Source: Schistocephalus solidus
Lineage: Eukaryota > Platyhelminthes > Cestoda > Diphyllobothriidea > Diphyllobothriidae
Assembly (NCBI GenBank): GCA_017591395.1
Contig: WEDG01003472.1
Location: forward strand, 91,001-155,000
Reading direction: 5' to 3'
DNA length: 64,000 nucleotides
Shown here: piece after piece, positions 1 to 12,226 of the stretch
How the letters are laid out: each line of letters begins with the position of its first letter
Position numbering within the stretch: position 1 is the stretch's first letter
Notes under the pieces: model-generated
What the model saw: only the letters and a program-made list of their open reading frames with translations
Databases searched by the model: none
What the model was told of the DNA's origin: nothing
Program-made: the position numbers and the translations under genes

Positions 1-165
1 TGGAACCGACAAAGACAAGGGAGACCGGAATGGCCATTTCTGGCTTATTAGCCGTCATCAGCCAGTCATACCCAATCCCAAGTGTGGCACACCTGGGATT
101 CGAGCTCCAGGGCACAACGGAACATGCATGTTCCTTAAGCAGATCGGTGAGCCCCACACTATCAT
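1..165 (-). mobile_element. SINE with hammerhead core (HHR-SINE), variant head
   Basis: Read on the minus strand, this is one copy of the most abundant short repeat in the window. A head related to positions 48165-48240 and 60205-60270 comes first. A B-box-like CGAATCC and the conserved ~80-bp tail follow (ACTTGGGATTGGG, then the hammerhead core, then the TCTCCCTTGTCTTTGTCGG end). The tail recurs, in both orientations, near 12.4, 12.7, 21.1, 37.3, 37.8, 37.9, 48.0, 48.3, 50.6, 60.0 and 60.3 kb. The head lies against a (TA)n tract. The copy is cut by the window start, so its true end is not visible. SINE status is inferred from the tRNA-like head seen in sister copies. Confidence 0.8.
23..67 (-). 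ncRNA. type I hammerhead ribozyme motif in HHR-SINE
   Basis: On the minus strand, stem I GACTGG (67-62) is followed by CTGATGA (61-55), stem II with GGCT/AGCC arms and an AATA loop (54-41), GAAA (40-37), and TGGCCAT. The last A of GAAA plus TGGCCAT is self-complementary over 8 nt, and T is the predicted nucleotide 17. The next bases, CCGGTC (28-23), pair with all six stem I bases with one G-U. Every core nucleotide is intact. Weak points are a C-A mismatch at the base of stem II and an AUU rather than GUC cleavage triplet. Confidence 0.8.
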
Positions 166-188
166 CATATATATATATATATATATAT
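166..188. repeat. (TA)n microsatellite at SINE/duplication junction
   Basis: Pure TA run between the SINE and the first base of the 2.13-kb duplicated segment. The second copy of the segment also begins directly after a TA run. Confidence 0.9.
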
Positions 189-2318
189 CCAGCATTTACT
201 ACTGCCAGCATTTAAAAATAAACGTGGTCTCACACTCACCATGTAAATCAGTTCTACTGCACGGCGGTAACCATCGATGTGCCATCATACAAAGCTTAAG
301 TACAGTCAGTGGCCACTTTCATGAAATGCTAACGCAACATACTCCAGTAAAGCTATAATACCTTTTTTTTGTAGCCAACGGCAAACCACCGTTCGGTACA
401 AATAGCTACGTAATTCGTATGAAAGGTTAACATTGATGCTTGTCAGCGTAATACATTCTAACGTACTGAGTATGAAATATACAAAAAGTCTGCTTTCTTT
501 TGATCCTTTTGCAACAATGTTTCTGTTATTTTATGATTTAAAAAAATGGTTTTCAATGTTCCGAATAATTTGAAGTCTGAGCTGCCGTCCCCTTTACCTC
601 AAAGGCTTACAGCCTACGGGCTGGATATCGTTTATGTAGGAAAAAACATACACTCCTTTAGGCCAATAAGAAGGTAAGATATATGGTTCCAAAAAGTTTG
701 CAATGTTGGTGGACTCTGTGACATTACTAGACCGCCAACTACGAGGCCATTTGAATGGGTGTTACAGCATCTTAATTACAATCATAATTGCAAACTTTTT
801 TGAATAAAAAGACACCCTGTCTTTAATTGAAAAAAACGGAAGACTCCAGTTATTATTAACTGAGTACCAGAAAGACAATTTTGAATATGTTTTCTAAAAA
901 ATATTTGAATTTATAGGGGGTATCAAGCATATGAGAAAAGTCATACAAAGTACGGTTTTTCCGGTGACCGAAAGGAATTATATTCAAAAGCCGGCATCCG
1001 GCGTGCCAGAAAAATTTCAAGATTATGCTGCATTATAGTCCATGCTACGATCCCTTCCTTCCTAATCGAAAACGCATTTATTTTAATCAGTCACTGAATG
1101 TAATTTGGCACTAAAATGAAGGGCTGGAACAAGTCGTTTATGGTTAATCTTAACGGATAGTTCGACCGTCGCAGTTCGACGATGTCCATGGTATGCTCCA
1201 CAGAAGGTTGGTGTGAGGACAGTTACTTGTGCGCACATTAGTTTTCAGTGTTAGTAGACTTGCACGGCATCTACCGCACTCTCTCTTCCCTTGCCCGCCT
1301 GTGCCCGACACCAAGACAGAGTCAAGAGGACCAGAGCGGAGTGTGGCAGGAGCCGGCACCTACACGTGCCCGTGTTCGGCATTTCTTATGGGACCGCATC
1401 CCAGAATAATAACGCCTGTCGCACTCTGAGTTCCCCCCCCCGTGTTGGTCCAGCGCACCTACCACGCGGTCCGTTTTGGTCACACCTGTGTGTTCAAGAC
1501 CTTTCCAATGCGGCGCACTACAGCTGGCCACGAGACAGCTATCCGTTTCAGGGGAGTGGATTTCCATGGCTGGCCTGGTTGCAAAATGGAAGCCGAATGG
1601 CTCCATTTTCTTCTTCTTTGAAGCGCCATTCTGGGGTCCTCGCAGGCAAAGGAGAATGAATAATATAGAAGAAAAGTACCGAGAAAATGGAAGCTGCAGA
1701 GGTCATCGTTCACTCAGTTGCAATCAAAAATCGGTCTATGGATGCCAGGCCTTTGGACCCAGGTCAGGTAGTCATCAGACACTTGTGTTAACCATTTCAA
1801 CACTGGGGTCACGCGTCACTTCGACCATTGCAGCCTCCTTGTCCATGTCATCTCGATAGCGGTCTATGAGCAGTTCTTCGGGTCATTTTATCTCACCAGT
1901 GGGTGAGTGTTGGTCAGCATCGCAATGGGTTCCTTCAACAAGGACTATGAAAGAACAAACACCATGCAGAGGTCCAACGTCCTAAGCGAACGCATTTAAC
2001 ATACGGTGCACAGTAAAAGACTGATTCCCAGTAGGAATGCGGTCACGAGCACTTCTTTTTGATTGTGTGGTCGGGGGTAAGTGCGTTAAAATCTACCGAT
2101 GATAAAAATAGTAATGAAAAAACTGTTTTTTTTTGTAATAAGCCGCTTTTCCAAATGGACTAAAACTCTATCAAAGTCGAAAACCGACGAAACACGAGTG
2201 TTTGTTCTTGTAGTGTTGAATTAACTACGACAAATAAGTGTGGGAATGCATTTTTTCCTTCATTCGTAGACATTCAGGGAGCAAGAGGGCACGCGCTCCT
2301 CCGTTTCAACTCAACCTC
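189..2318. repeat. 2.13-kb segmental duplication, copy A
   Basis: Direct repeat of 4764-6891, matching nearly base for base with scattered single-base differences and small indels. One larger difference lies near 1334-1372, where copy A and copy B carry unrelated short stretches. No credible coding region is seen. It includes a dispersed-repeat C copy (about 1160-1500) and a motif near 980-1040 shared with the arms of the foldback element described at 15075 and 43500. The near identity points to a recent duplication or to conversion between copies. Confidence 0.9.
1160..1500 (+). repeat. dispersed repeat C (copy within duplication A)
   Basis: Starts with GTTCGACCGTCG and a short hairpin (CGTCG/CGACG). 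A CT-rich stretch, a segment ending AAGACAGAGTCAAGAGGACC, and then ATTTCTTATGGGACCGCA and GTTGGTCCAGCGCACCTACC follow. Homologous stretches lie at about 5734-6060, 15845, 21965, 24400, 28600, 29020, 29480, 50960 and 54470. No coding content is recognised and its class is unknown. Confidence 0.65.
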
Positions 2319-2940
2319 AGGTGCCGCTGTCCAGCTTGAGAGACGTTCAGTCCAGCTTTGCTGAAGCCAAATAAGCCAGAACTGGCTATCCCAGTCTCCC
2401 TAACCCGTGTTGAGGAGGAGCCGAACCCCTCGTTGCTGTGTCACGCAGCAGCAGAAACATCGTCGAAACACGTGTCTGGGCTTTAAGCTAGAACCTATGT
2501 CGGAAGTACGGTATAATATGTGTGCCATATACGATTCATACTACTTGTAGTACTACTTGTTTGTAGAATGGGCATTACGTGGTTATTCCACAGTGGTTGA
2601 TTGTCTTCGACCCAAATGTTCATTGAAATTTCGGGTCCGACCCTAAAAAGTCATGTCCGAATCACCTGACTCCATGTCCTGCACTTAATAATTTCAGAAA
2701 TTATTTACCCGATTATTCTCTGGAGTCCATATACCAGAAACCGCATAGAGAACGCTGGGGGACCCACTGAGGAGCCGAACCCCTCGTTGCTGTGTCACAC
2801 AGCAGCAGAAACATCGGCGAAACACGTGTCTGGGCTTTAAGCTAGAACCTATGTCGGAAGTACGGTATAACGTCTTTGCCATATAAGATTCATACTACTT
2901 GTAGTACTACTTGTTTGTAGAATGGGCATTACGTGGTTAC
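2319..2940 (+). repeat. SINE tail remnant joined to about 1.5 units of the 354-bp satellite
   Basis: A decayed HHR-SINE tail (about 2365-2405, AATAAGCCAGAACTGGC) runs into satellite units whose GAGGAGCC landmarks lie at 2415 and 2769, 354 bp apart. The array stops abruptly at about 2938, where LINE sequence begins. The same junction occurs at 7247-7400 after copy B, where it leads into a long array. Confidence 0.85.
2763..2834 (+). ncRNA. hammerhead ribozyme motif in the 354-bp satellite (isolated unit)
   Basis: CCCA (2763-2766), CTGAGGA core (nucleotide 7 is G, a variable position), stem II closed by GCCGA/TCGGC with an inner GCTGTG/CACAGC hairpin, GAAA, then CACGTGT and C. TGGG (2831-2834) pairs with CCCA. 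All required elements are present in this unit outside the main array. Confidence 0.8.
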
Positions 2941-3634
2941 CAGAAACCATCCGGGCCGTGCAGCAGATTTCCAGCGGTAAAGCACCGGGATCCGACGCAA
3001 TCCCACCGGAAGTCTACAAGCACGGTGGGCCCCGGCTGATGGCAGAAATCACAACACTCTTCCAGGAGATGTGGCGCCAAGGACAAGTTCCTCAGGATTT
3101 CAAAGACGCGACCATCGTCCATCTCTACAAACGGAAGGGGAACCGGCAACTCTGTGATAATCACAGAGGCATCTCGTTGCTCAACATCGCCGGGAAGATC
3201 TTCGCCCGTATCCTTCTCAATCGTCTTAACGGTCATCTAGAGCAGGGCCTGCTCCCGGAAAGCCAATGTGGCTTCCGCCGACACCGCGGGACAACCGATA
3301 TGATCTTCGCCGCCCGCCAGCTACAAGAGAAGTGTCAGGAGATGCGAACTCACCTTTACAATACCTTCGTGGATCTAACGAAAGCCTTTGACACGGTGAA
3401 TCGTGACGGACTGTGGAAAGTCATGCAGAAATTTGGTTGTCCTGAGCTGTTCACGCACATGGTGCGTCAGCTTCATGACGGGATGACGGCGCGCGTCACT
3501 GACAACGGGACGGTATCCGAAGCATTCGCAGTGACCAACGGAGTAAAGCAGGGCTGCTTACTGGCACCCACCCTCTTCAGTCTCATGTTCTCGGCTATGC
3601 TGATGGACGCCTACCGTGATGAGCAGCCTGGGCC
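2938..3634 (+). pseudogene. non-LTR retrotransposon (LINE) reverse transcriptase fragment
   Basis: One open frame reads through the N-terminal and central part of a non-LTR reverse transcriptase. It has a KAPGSDAIPPEVYK-type block, an NHRGISLLNIAGKI block, motif A (FVDLTKAFDTVNRD, with the catalytic Asp) and motif B (NGVKQGCLLAPTLFS). It stops matching at about YRDEQPG, just before the expected FADD motif C, and continues as unrelated sequence to a stop at 3743. The endonuclease domain and motif C are both missing, so the fragment cannot be active. Its 5' edge lies within a satellite unit, after TTACGTGGTTA. Family resemblance is to jockey/CR1-type LINEs, and the exact clade is not resolved. 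Confidence 0.85.
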
Positions 3635-4575
3635 CGCCTCATATGACAGTGTCGGATCGTGTCATTCGTGTCGGTTGAGTACGACGCAGTTACACGCGTC
3701 ATTTAGCAATAACGTATGGTGTTGCATGAATTGGCTGCAGTAAAGTCTTTACTGGAGCACGGCTGTAACACTTCTAAGTATATTTGCTTGTAGGCTCACT
3801 TGCGTCCTACTGTAAAGCATAATTTAAAGTACCTATTAACAGAGTGAAAGTTCGGCCTTGCCATTCCGAGGATATTCCTCATGTGCCCCGCAGAAGGAGT
3901 ATATTGAAATATTTTCTAGTTTATATCCATATTATTTTATAGTACAACGCACACAAACAAGAAGGTTTGGTCCAAAAGGTGCAATAACTAGGAAAACACT
4001 TAGAAGTCAAGAAACGTCGGATTTGGCCCCATTTTGCCGAATTTGCCTTCAATAAACAGATCTGACATGAAATCCTTCTTAGTAAACAGCGTTATGCTCC
4101 TCAAGTCAGTAAAAAAAACAAATAAAAACCTAAAATGTGTGCCCTACTACCAACTTCAATTTCGAGGATGAAATTTTACGAGTTGGGCAATCTACTAAAT
4201 TTGTATTGCGTATCCGCAACATGCTGTCATATATGTGTCATGCCGTGCAATTACGATATCAAATCCCTTCCTGTCGACCGTTCATTTTGAAGGCGTACGG
4301 AACCAGTCGGACCATTCTAAGGAAGTATGAACAAGAGACCAGTACCTAGAATTAAGCGAACTGCACCAAAACTATCCACAAGCTAGCTGGACGATGCTTT
4401 TATTCCTCTTACACTAATAAATCCTGTTATACGTAACTTAAGATTATTGACAAGGAAAATTTAGCAGTGTTCTCTTGACGAAGAGTTAGAAACGGAGGAG
4501 GGAATTCGGCCTCTATAGGTGCAGTTCCAATATGGCCCGTTACAGACTCAAGTGCAGCAGACTGCTGATATTGTA
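3635..4575. other. non-coding, nothing recognised
   Basis: A+T-rich sequence between the LINE fragment and the (TA)n palindrome. The only frames are short and without domain signal. Confidence 0.5.
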
Positions 4576-4603
4576 GAAAATGCATGGAGAATCAACGTTT
4601 ATC

Positions 4604-4617
4604 TCTCTCTCTCTCTC

Positions 4618-4655
<38 letters not shown>

Positions 4656-4671
4656 GAGTATATATGGAAGA

Positions 4672-4725
<54 letters not shown>

Positions 4726-4763
4726 TCTTCCATATATACTCTACTATATATATATATATATAT
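4604..4763. repeat. (TA)n tract with perfect inverted repeat
   Basis: A short (TC)n run and a TA run lead into an arm holding AGTAGAGTATATATGGAAGA (about 4652-4671). A central TA run of about 45 bp follows. The exact reverse complement of the arm (about 4725-4744) and a further TA run then run directly into duplication copy B. The arms could extrude a cruciform of about 120 bp. Confidence 0.9.
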
Positions 4764-6891
4764 CCAGCATTTACTACTGCCAGCATTAAAAAATAAACGG
4801 GGTCTCACACTCACCATGTAAATCAGTTCTACTGCACGGCGGTAACCATCGATGTGCCATCATACAAAGCTTAAGTACAGTCAGTGGCCACTTTCATGAA
4901 ATGCTAACGCAACATACTCCAGTAAAGCTATAATACCTTTTTTTGTAGCCAACGGCAAACCACCGTTCGGTACAAATAGCTACGTAATTCGTATGAAAGG
5001 TTAAAATTGATGCTTGTCAGCGTAATACATTCCAACGTATTGAGTATGAAATATACAAAAAGTCTGCTTTCTTTTGGTCCTTTTGCAACAATGTTTCTGT
5101 TATTTTATGATTTAAAAAAATGGTTTTCAATGTTCCGAATAATTTGAAGTCTGAGCTGCCGTCCCCTTTACCTCAAAGGCTTACAGCCTACGGGCTGGAT
5201 ATCGTTTATGTAGGAAAAAACATACACTCCTTTAGGCCAATAAGAAGGTAAGATATATGGTTCCAAAAAGTTTGCAATGTTGGTGGACTCTGTGACATTA
5301 CTAGACCGCCAACTACGAGGCCATTTGAATGGGTGTTACAGCATCTTAATTACAATCATAATTGCAAACTTTTTTTTAAATAAAAAGACACCCTGTCATT
5401 AATTGAAAAAACGGAAGACTCCAGTTATTATTAACTGGGAACCAGAAAGGCAATTTTGAATGTGTTTTCTAAAAAAAATATTTGAATTTATAGGGGGCAT
5501 CAAGCATATGGGAAAAGTCATACAAAGTACGGTTTTTCAGGTGACCGAAAGGAATTATATTCAAAAGCCGGCATCCGGCGTGCCAGAAAAATTTCAAGAT
5601 TATGCTGCATTATAGTCCATGCTACGATCCCTTCCTTCCTAATCGAAAACGTATTTATTTTAATCAGTCACTGAATGTAATTTGGCACTAAAATGAAGGG
5701 CCGGAACAAGTCGTTTATGGTTAATCTTAACGGATAGTTCGACCGTCGCAGTCCGACGATGTCCATGGTATGCTCCACAGAAGGTTGGCGTGAGGACAGT
5801 TACTTGTGCGCACATTAGTTTTAAGTGTTAGTAGACTTGCACGGCATCTACCGCACTCTCTCTTCCCTTGCCCTCCTGTGCCCGACACCAAGACAGAGTC
5901 AAGAGGACCAGATACAGGGTCGGCGCAGATGAAGAGCGGAGTGTGCCCGTGTTCGGCATTTCTTATGGGACCGCATCCCAGAATAATAACGCCTGTCGCA
6001 CTCTGAGTTCCCCGTGTTGGTCCAGCGCACCTACCACGCGGTCCGTTTTGGTCACACCTGTGTGTTCAAGACCTTTCCAATGCGGCGCACTACAGCTGGC
6101 CACGAGACAGCTATCCGTTTCAGGGGAGTGGATTTCCATGGCTGGCCTGATTGCAAAATGGAAGCCGAATGGCTCCATTTTCTTCTTCTTTGAAGCGCTA
6201 TTCTGGGGTCCTCGCAGGCAAAGGAGAATGAATAATATAGAAGAAAAAGTACCGAGAAAATGGAAGCTGCAGAGGTCATCGTTCACTCAGTTGCAATCAA
6301 AAAAATCGGTCTATGGATGCCAGGCCTTTGGACCCAGGTCAGGTAGTCATCAGACACTTGTGTTAACCATTTCAACACTGGGGTCACGCATCACTTCGAC
6401 CATTGCAGCCTCCTTGTCCATGTCATCTCGATAGCGGTCTATGAGCAGTTCTTCGGGTCATTTTATCTCACCAGTGGGTGAGTGTTGGTCAGCATCGCAA
6501 TGGGTTCCTTCAACAAGGACTATGAAAGAACAAACACCATGCAGAGGTCCAACGTCCTAAGCGAACGCATTTAACATACGGTGCACAGTAAAAGACTGAT
6601 TCCCAGTAGGAATGCGGTCACAAGCACTTCTTTTTGATTGTGTGGTCGGGGGTAAGTGCGTTAAAATCTACTGATGATAAACATAGTAATGAAAAAACTG
6701 TCTTTTTGTAATAAGCCGCTTTTCCAAATGGACTAAAACTCTATCAAAGTCGAAAACCGACGAAACACGAGTGTTTGTTCTTGTAGTGTTGAATTAACTA
6801 CGACAAATAAGTGTGGGAATGCATTTTTCCCTTCACTCGTAGACATTCAGGGAGCAAGAGGGCACGCGCTCTTCCGTTTCAACTCAACCTC
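4764..6891. repeat. 2.13-kb segmental duplication, copy B
   Basis: Direct repeat of 189-2318 (length 2128 versus 2130). Its left edge is a TA run, as in copy A. After 6891 it is interrupted by 355 bp absent from copy A, then similarity resumes at 7247. Confidence 0.9.
5734..6060 (+). repeat. dispersed repeat C (copy within duplication B)
   Basis: Counterpart of 1160-1500. It differs by an internal block around 5911-5945 that copy A lacks and by loss of a poly-C run. Confidence 0.6.
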
Positions 6892-7246
6892 TCATTTACG
6901 ACTCACTCAGACGGTCACATGACATGATAGTCCGTTCTTAACACAAGGCGAATGCTAAAAAAGACAAGAGAGGCTGGAATAAAATTTCTGACTTATTTGG
7001 CGTCAGCAGGTACATAAACAAGAAACGCGTCCTCGGCTTCAGTTGAATAGGGCTTTTGAGTCCTTGAAACACGAGTCCACATATCGTCCACTTAGTTGCT
7101 CGTTGTCTCTATGCGTATTCATTTTGATTTTCGTATAGTTTTTTTTTTCACCCCGTCAGGTCGTAAATAAAGGGCCAAAGGAAATAAGGCTGCTACAATT
7201 TGTTCTTGTAGCTGGACCTGCCAACAGGGCATGCGCTAAGATGCTC
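6892..7246. repeat. 355-bp segment present only in copy B, with a decayed SINE
   Basis: Comparing the copies, CTC-AGGTGCC is continuous in copy A but split here, with CTC at both edges. It is therefore either an insertion with a 3-bp flanking repeat or a deletion in copy A. About 6955-7020 is a strongly decayed minus-strand HHR-SINE tail. The rest is unrecognised. Confidence 0.6.
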
Positions 7247-9743
7247 AGGTGCCGCTGTCCAGCTTGAGAGACGTTCAGTCAAGCTTTGCTGAAGCCAAAT
7301 AAGCCAGAACTGGCTATCCCAGTCTCCCTAACCCGTGTTGAGGAGGAGCCGAACCCCTCGTTGCTGTGTCACGCAGCAGCAGAAACATCGTCGAAACACG
7401 TGTAGTACTACTTGTTTGTAGAATGGGCATTACGTGGTTATTCCACAGTGGTTGATTGTCTTCGACCCAAATGTTCATTGAAATTTCGGGTCTGACCATA
7501 AAAAGTCATGTCCGAATCACCTGACTCCATGTCCTGCACTTAATAATTTCAGAAATTATTTACCCGATTATTCTCTTGAGTCCGTATACCAGAAACCGCA
7601 TAGAGAACGCTGGGGAACCCACTGAGGAGCCGAAACCCTCGATGCTGTGTCACACATCAGCAGAAACATCGGCGAAACACGTGTCTGGGCTTTTAGCTAG
7701 TATCTATGTCGGAAGTACGGTATAACGTCTTTGTCATATAAGATTCATACTACTTGTAGTACTACTTGTTTGTAGAATGGGCATTACGTGGTTATTCCAC
7801 AGTGGTTGATTGTCTTCGACCCAAATGTTCATTGAAATTTCGGGTCTGACCCTAAAAAGTCATGTCCGAATCACCTGACTCCATGTCCTGCACTTAATAA
7901 TTTCAGAAATTATTAACCCGATTATTCTCTGGAGTCCATATACCAGAAACCGCATAGAAAGCGCTGGGGGACCCACTGAGGAGCCGAACCCCTCGTTGCT
8001 GTGTCACACAGCAGCAGAAACATCGGCGAAACACGTGTCTGGGCTTTAAGCTAGAACCTATGTCGGAAGTACGGTATAACGTCTTTGCCATATAAGATTC
8101 ATACTACTTGTAGTACTACTTGTTTGTAGAATGGGCATTACGTGGTTATTCCACAGTGGTTGATTGTCTTCGACCCAAATGTTCATTGAAATTTCGGGTT
8201 TGACCCTAAAAAGTCATGTCCGAATCACCTGACTCCATGTCCTGCACTTAATAATTTCAGAAATTATTTACCCGATTATTCTCTTGAGTCCGTATACCAG
8301 AAACCGCATAGAGAACGCTGGGGGACCCACTGAGGAGCCGAACCACTCGTTGCTGTGTCACACAGCAGCAGAAACATCGGCGAAAACACGTGTCTGGGCT
8401 TTTAGCTAGTATCTATGTCGGAAGTACGGTATAACGTCTCTGTCATATAAGATTCATACTACTTGTAGTACTACTTGTTTGTAGAATGGGCATTACGTGG
8501 TTATTCCACAGTGGTTGATTGTCTTCGACCCAAATGTTCATTGAAATTTCGGGTCTGACCCTAAAAAGTCATGTCGAATCACCTGACTCCATGTCCTGCA
8601 CTTAACAATTTCAGAAATTATTAACCCGATTATTCTCTGGAGTCCATATACCAGAAACCGCATAGAGAACGCTGGGGCACCCACTGAGGAGCCGAACCCC
8701 TCGTTGCTGTGTCACACAGCAGCAGAAACATCGGCGAAACACGTGTCTGGGCTTTTAGCTAGAACCTATGTCGGAAGTACGGTATAACGTCTTTGCCATA
8801 TAAGATTCATACTACTTGTAGTACTACTTGTTTGTAGAATGGGCATTACGTGGTTATTCCACAGTGGTTGATTGTCTTCGACCCAAATGTTCATTGAAAT
8901 TTCGGGTCTGACCCTAAAAAGTCATGTCGAATCACCTGACTCCATGTCCTGCACTTAATAATTTCAGAAATTATTTACCCGATTATTCTCTTGAGTCCGT
9001 ATACCAGAAACCGCATAGAGAACGCTGGGGGACCCACTGAGGAGCCGAACCCCTCGTTGCTGTGTCACACAGCAGCAGAAACATCGGCGAAACACGTGTC
9101 TGGGCTTTTAGCTAGTATCTATGTCGGAAGTACGGTATAACGTCTTTGCCATATAAGATTCATACTACTTGTAGTACTACTTGTTTGTAGAATGGGCATT
9201 ACGTGGTTATTCCACAGTGGTTGATTGTCTTCGACCCAAATGTTCATTGAAATTTCGGGTCTGACCCTAAAAAGTCATGTCCGAATCACCTGACTCCATG
9301 TCCTGCACTTAATAATTTCAGAAATTATTTACCCCGATTATTCTCTGGAGTCCATATACCAGAAACCGCATAGAGAACGCTGGGGGACCCACTGAGGAGC
9401 CGAACCCCTCGTTGCTGTGTCACACAGCAGCAGAAACATCGGCGAAAACACGTGTCTGGGCTTTTAGCTAGTATCTATGTCGGAAGTACGGTATAACGTC
9501 TTTGCCATATAAGATTCATACTACTTGTAGTACTACTTGTTTGTAGAATGGGCATTACGTGGTTATTCCACAGTGGTTGATTGTCTTCGACCCAAATGTT
9601 CATTGAAATTTCGGGTCTGACCCTAAAAAGTCATGTCCGAATCACCTGACTCCATGTCCTGCACTTAATAATTTCAGAAATTATTTACCCCGATTATTCT
9701 CTGGAGTCCATATACCAGAAACCGCATAGAGAACGCTGGGGGA

Positions 9744-9815
9744 CCCACTGAGGAGCCGAACCCCTCGTTGCTGTGTCACGCAGCAGCAGAAACATCGGCG
9801 AAACACGTGTCTGGG
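9744..9815 (+). ncRNA. type I hammerhead ribozyme motif, 354-bp satellite exemplar
   Basis: CCCA (9744-9747), CTGAGGA (9748-9754), stem II (9755-9799) closed by GCCGA/TCGGC with an inner hairpin, GAAA (9800-9803), CACGTGT (9804-9810), nucleotide 17 C (9811), predicted cut 9811/9812, TGGG (9812-9815). The cleavage triplet is GUC. ACACGUGU is self-complementary over 8 nt, so stem III can form between two RNAs, or as a very short hairpin within one. Stem I can extend past an internal loop by GCT/AGC. U7 is replaced by G, which known HHRs tolerate. Confidence 0.85.
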
Positions 9816-12226
9816 CTTTTTAGCTAGTATCTATGTCGGAAGTACGGTATAACGTCTTTGCCATATAAGATTCATACTACTTGTAGTACTACTTGTTTGT
9901 AGAATGGGCATTACGTGGTTATTCCACAGTGGTTGATTGTCTTCGACCCAAATGTTCATTGAAATTTCGGGTCTGACCCTAAAAAGTCATGTCGAATCAC
10001 CTGACTCCATGTCCTGCACTTAATAATTTCAGAAATTATTTACCCCGATTATTCTCTGGAGTCCATATACCAGAAACCGCATAGAGAACGCTGGGGGACC
10101 CACTGAGGAGCCGAACCCCTCGTTGCTGTGTCACGCAGCAGCAGAAACATCGGCGAAAACACGTGTCTGGGCTTTTAGCTAGTATCTATGTCGGAAGTAC
10201 GGTATAACGTCTTTGCCATATAAGATTCATACTACTTGTAGTACTACTTGTTTGTAGAATGGGCATTACGTGGTTATTCCACAGTGGTTGATTGTCTTCG
10301 ACCCAAATGTTCATTGAAATTTCGGGTCTGACCCTAAAAAGTCATGTCCGAATCACCTGACTCCATGTCCTGCACTTAATAATTTCAGAAATTATTTACC
10401 CCGATTATTCTCTGGGTCCGTATACCCGAAACCGCATGAGAACGCTGGGGGACCCACTGAGGAGCCGAACCCCTCGTTGCTGTGTCACACAGCAGCAGAA
10501 ACATCGGCGAAAACACGTGTCTGGGCTTTTTAGCTAGTATCTATGTCGGAAGTACGGTATAACGTCTTTGCCATATAAGATTCATACTACTTGTAGTACT
10601 ACTTGTTTGTAGAATGGGCATTACGTGGTTATTCCACAGTGGTTGATTGTCTTCGACCCAAATGTTCATTGAAATTTCGGGTCTGACCCTAAAAAGTCAT
10701 GTCGAATCACCTGACTCCATGTCCTGCACTTAATAATTTCAGAAATTATTTACCCCGATTATTCTCTTGAGTCCGTATACCCGAAACCGCATAGAGAACG
10801 CTGGGGGACCCACTGAGGAGCCGAACCCCTCGTTGCTGTGTCACACAGCAGCAGAAACATCGGCGAAACACGTGTCTGGGCTTTTAGCTAGTATCTATGT
10901 CGGAAGTACGGTATAACGTCTTTGTCATGTAAATTCATACTACTTGTGAGGTACTACTTGTTTGTAGAATGGGCATTACGTGGTTATTCCACAGTGGTTG
11001 ATTGTCTTCGACCCAAATGTTCATTGAAATTTCGGGTCTGACCCTAAAAAGTCATGTCCGAATCACCTGACTCCATGTCCTGCACTTAATAATTTCAGAA
11101 ATTATTTACCCCGATTATTCTCTGGAGTCCGTATACCCGAAACCGCATAGAGAACGCTGGGGGACCCACTGAGGAGCCGAACCCCTCGTTGCTGTGTCGC
11201 ACAGCAGCGAAACATCGAGCGAAACACGTGTCTGGGCTTTTAGCTAGTATCTATGTCGGAAGTACGGTATAACGTCTTTGCCATATAAGATTCATACTAC
11301 TTGTAGTACTACTTGTTTGTAGAATGGGCATTACGTGGTTATTCGCGGTGGTTGATTGTCTTCAACCCAAATGTTCATTGAAATTTCGGGTCTGACCCTA
11401 AAAAGTCATGTCCGAATCACCTGACTCCATGTCCTGCACTTAATAATTTCAGAAATTATTTACTCGATTATTCTCTGGAGTCCATATACCAGAAACCGCA
11501 TACAGAACGCTGGGGCACCCACTGAGGAGCCGAACCCCTCGTTGCTGTGTCACACAGCAGCAGAAACATCGGCGAAACACGTGTCTGGGCTTTTAGCTAG
11601 TATCTATGTCGGAAGTCCGGTATAACGTCTTTGCCATATAATATTCATACTACTTGTAGTACTACTTGTTTGTAGAATGGGCATTACGTGGTTATTCCAC
11701 AGTGGTTGATTGTCTTCGACCCAAATGTTCATTGAAATTTCGGGTCTGACCCTAAAAAGTCATGTCCGAATCACCTGACTCCATGTCCTGCACTTAATAA
11801 TTTCAGAAATTATTTACCCGATTATTCTCTTGAGTCCGTATACCAGAAACCGCATAGAGAACGCTGGGGGACCCACTGAGGAGCCGAACCCCTCGTTGCT
11901 GTGTCACACAGCAGCAGAAACATCGGCGAAACACGTGTCTGGGCTTTTAGCTAGTATCTATGTCGGAAGTACGGTATAACGTCTTTTGCCATATAAGATT
12001 CATACTACTTGTAGTACTACTTGTTTGTAGAATGGGCATTACGTGGTTATTCCACAGTGGTTGATTGTCTTCGACCCAAATGTTCATTGAAATTTCGGGT
12101 CTGACCCTAAAAAGTCATGTCCGAATCACCTGACTCCATGTCCTGCACTTAATAATTTCAGAAATTATTCACCCGATTATTCTCTGGAGTCCATATACCA
12201 GAAACCGCATAGAGAACGCTGGGGGA

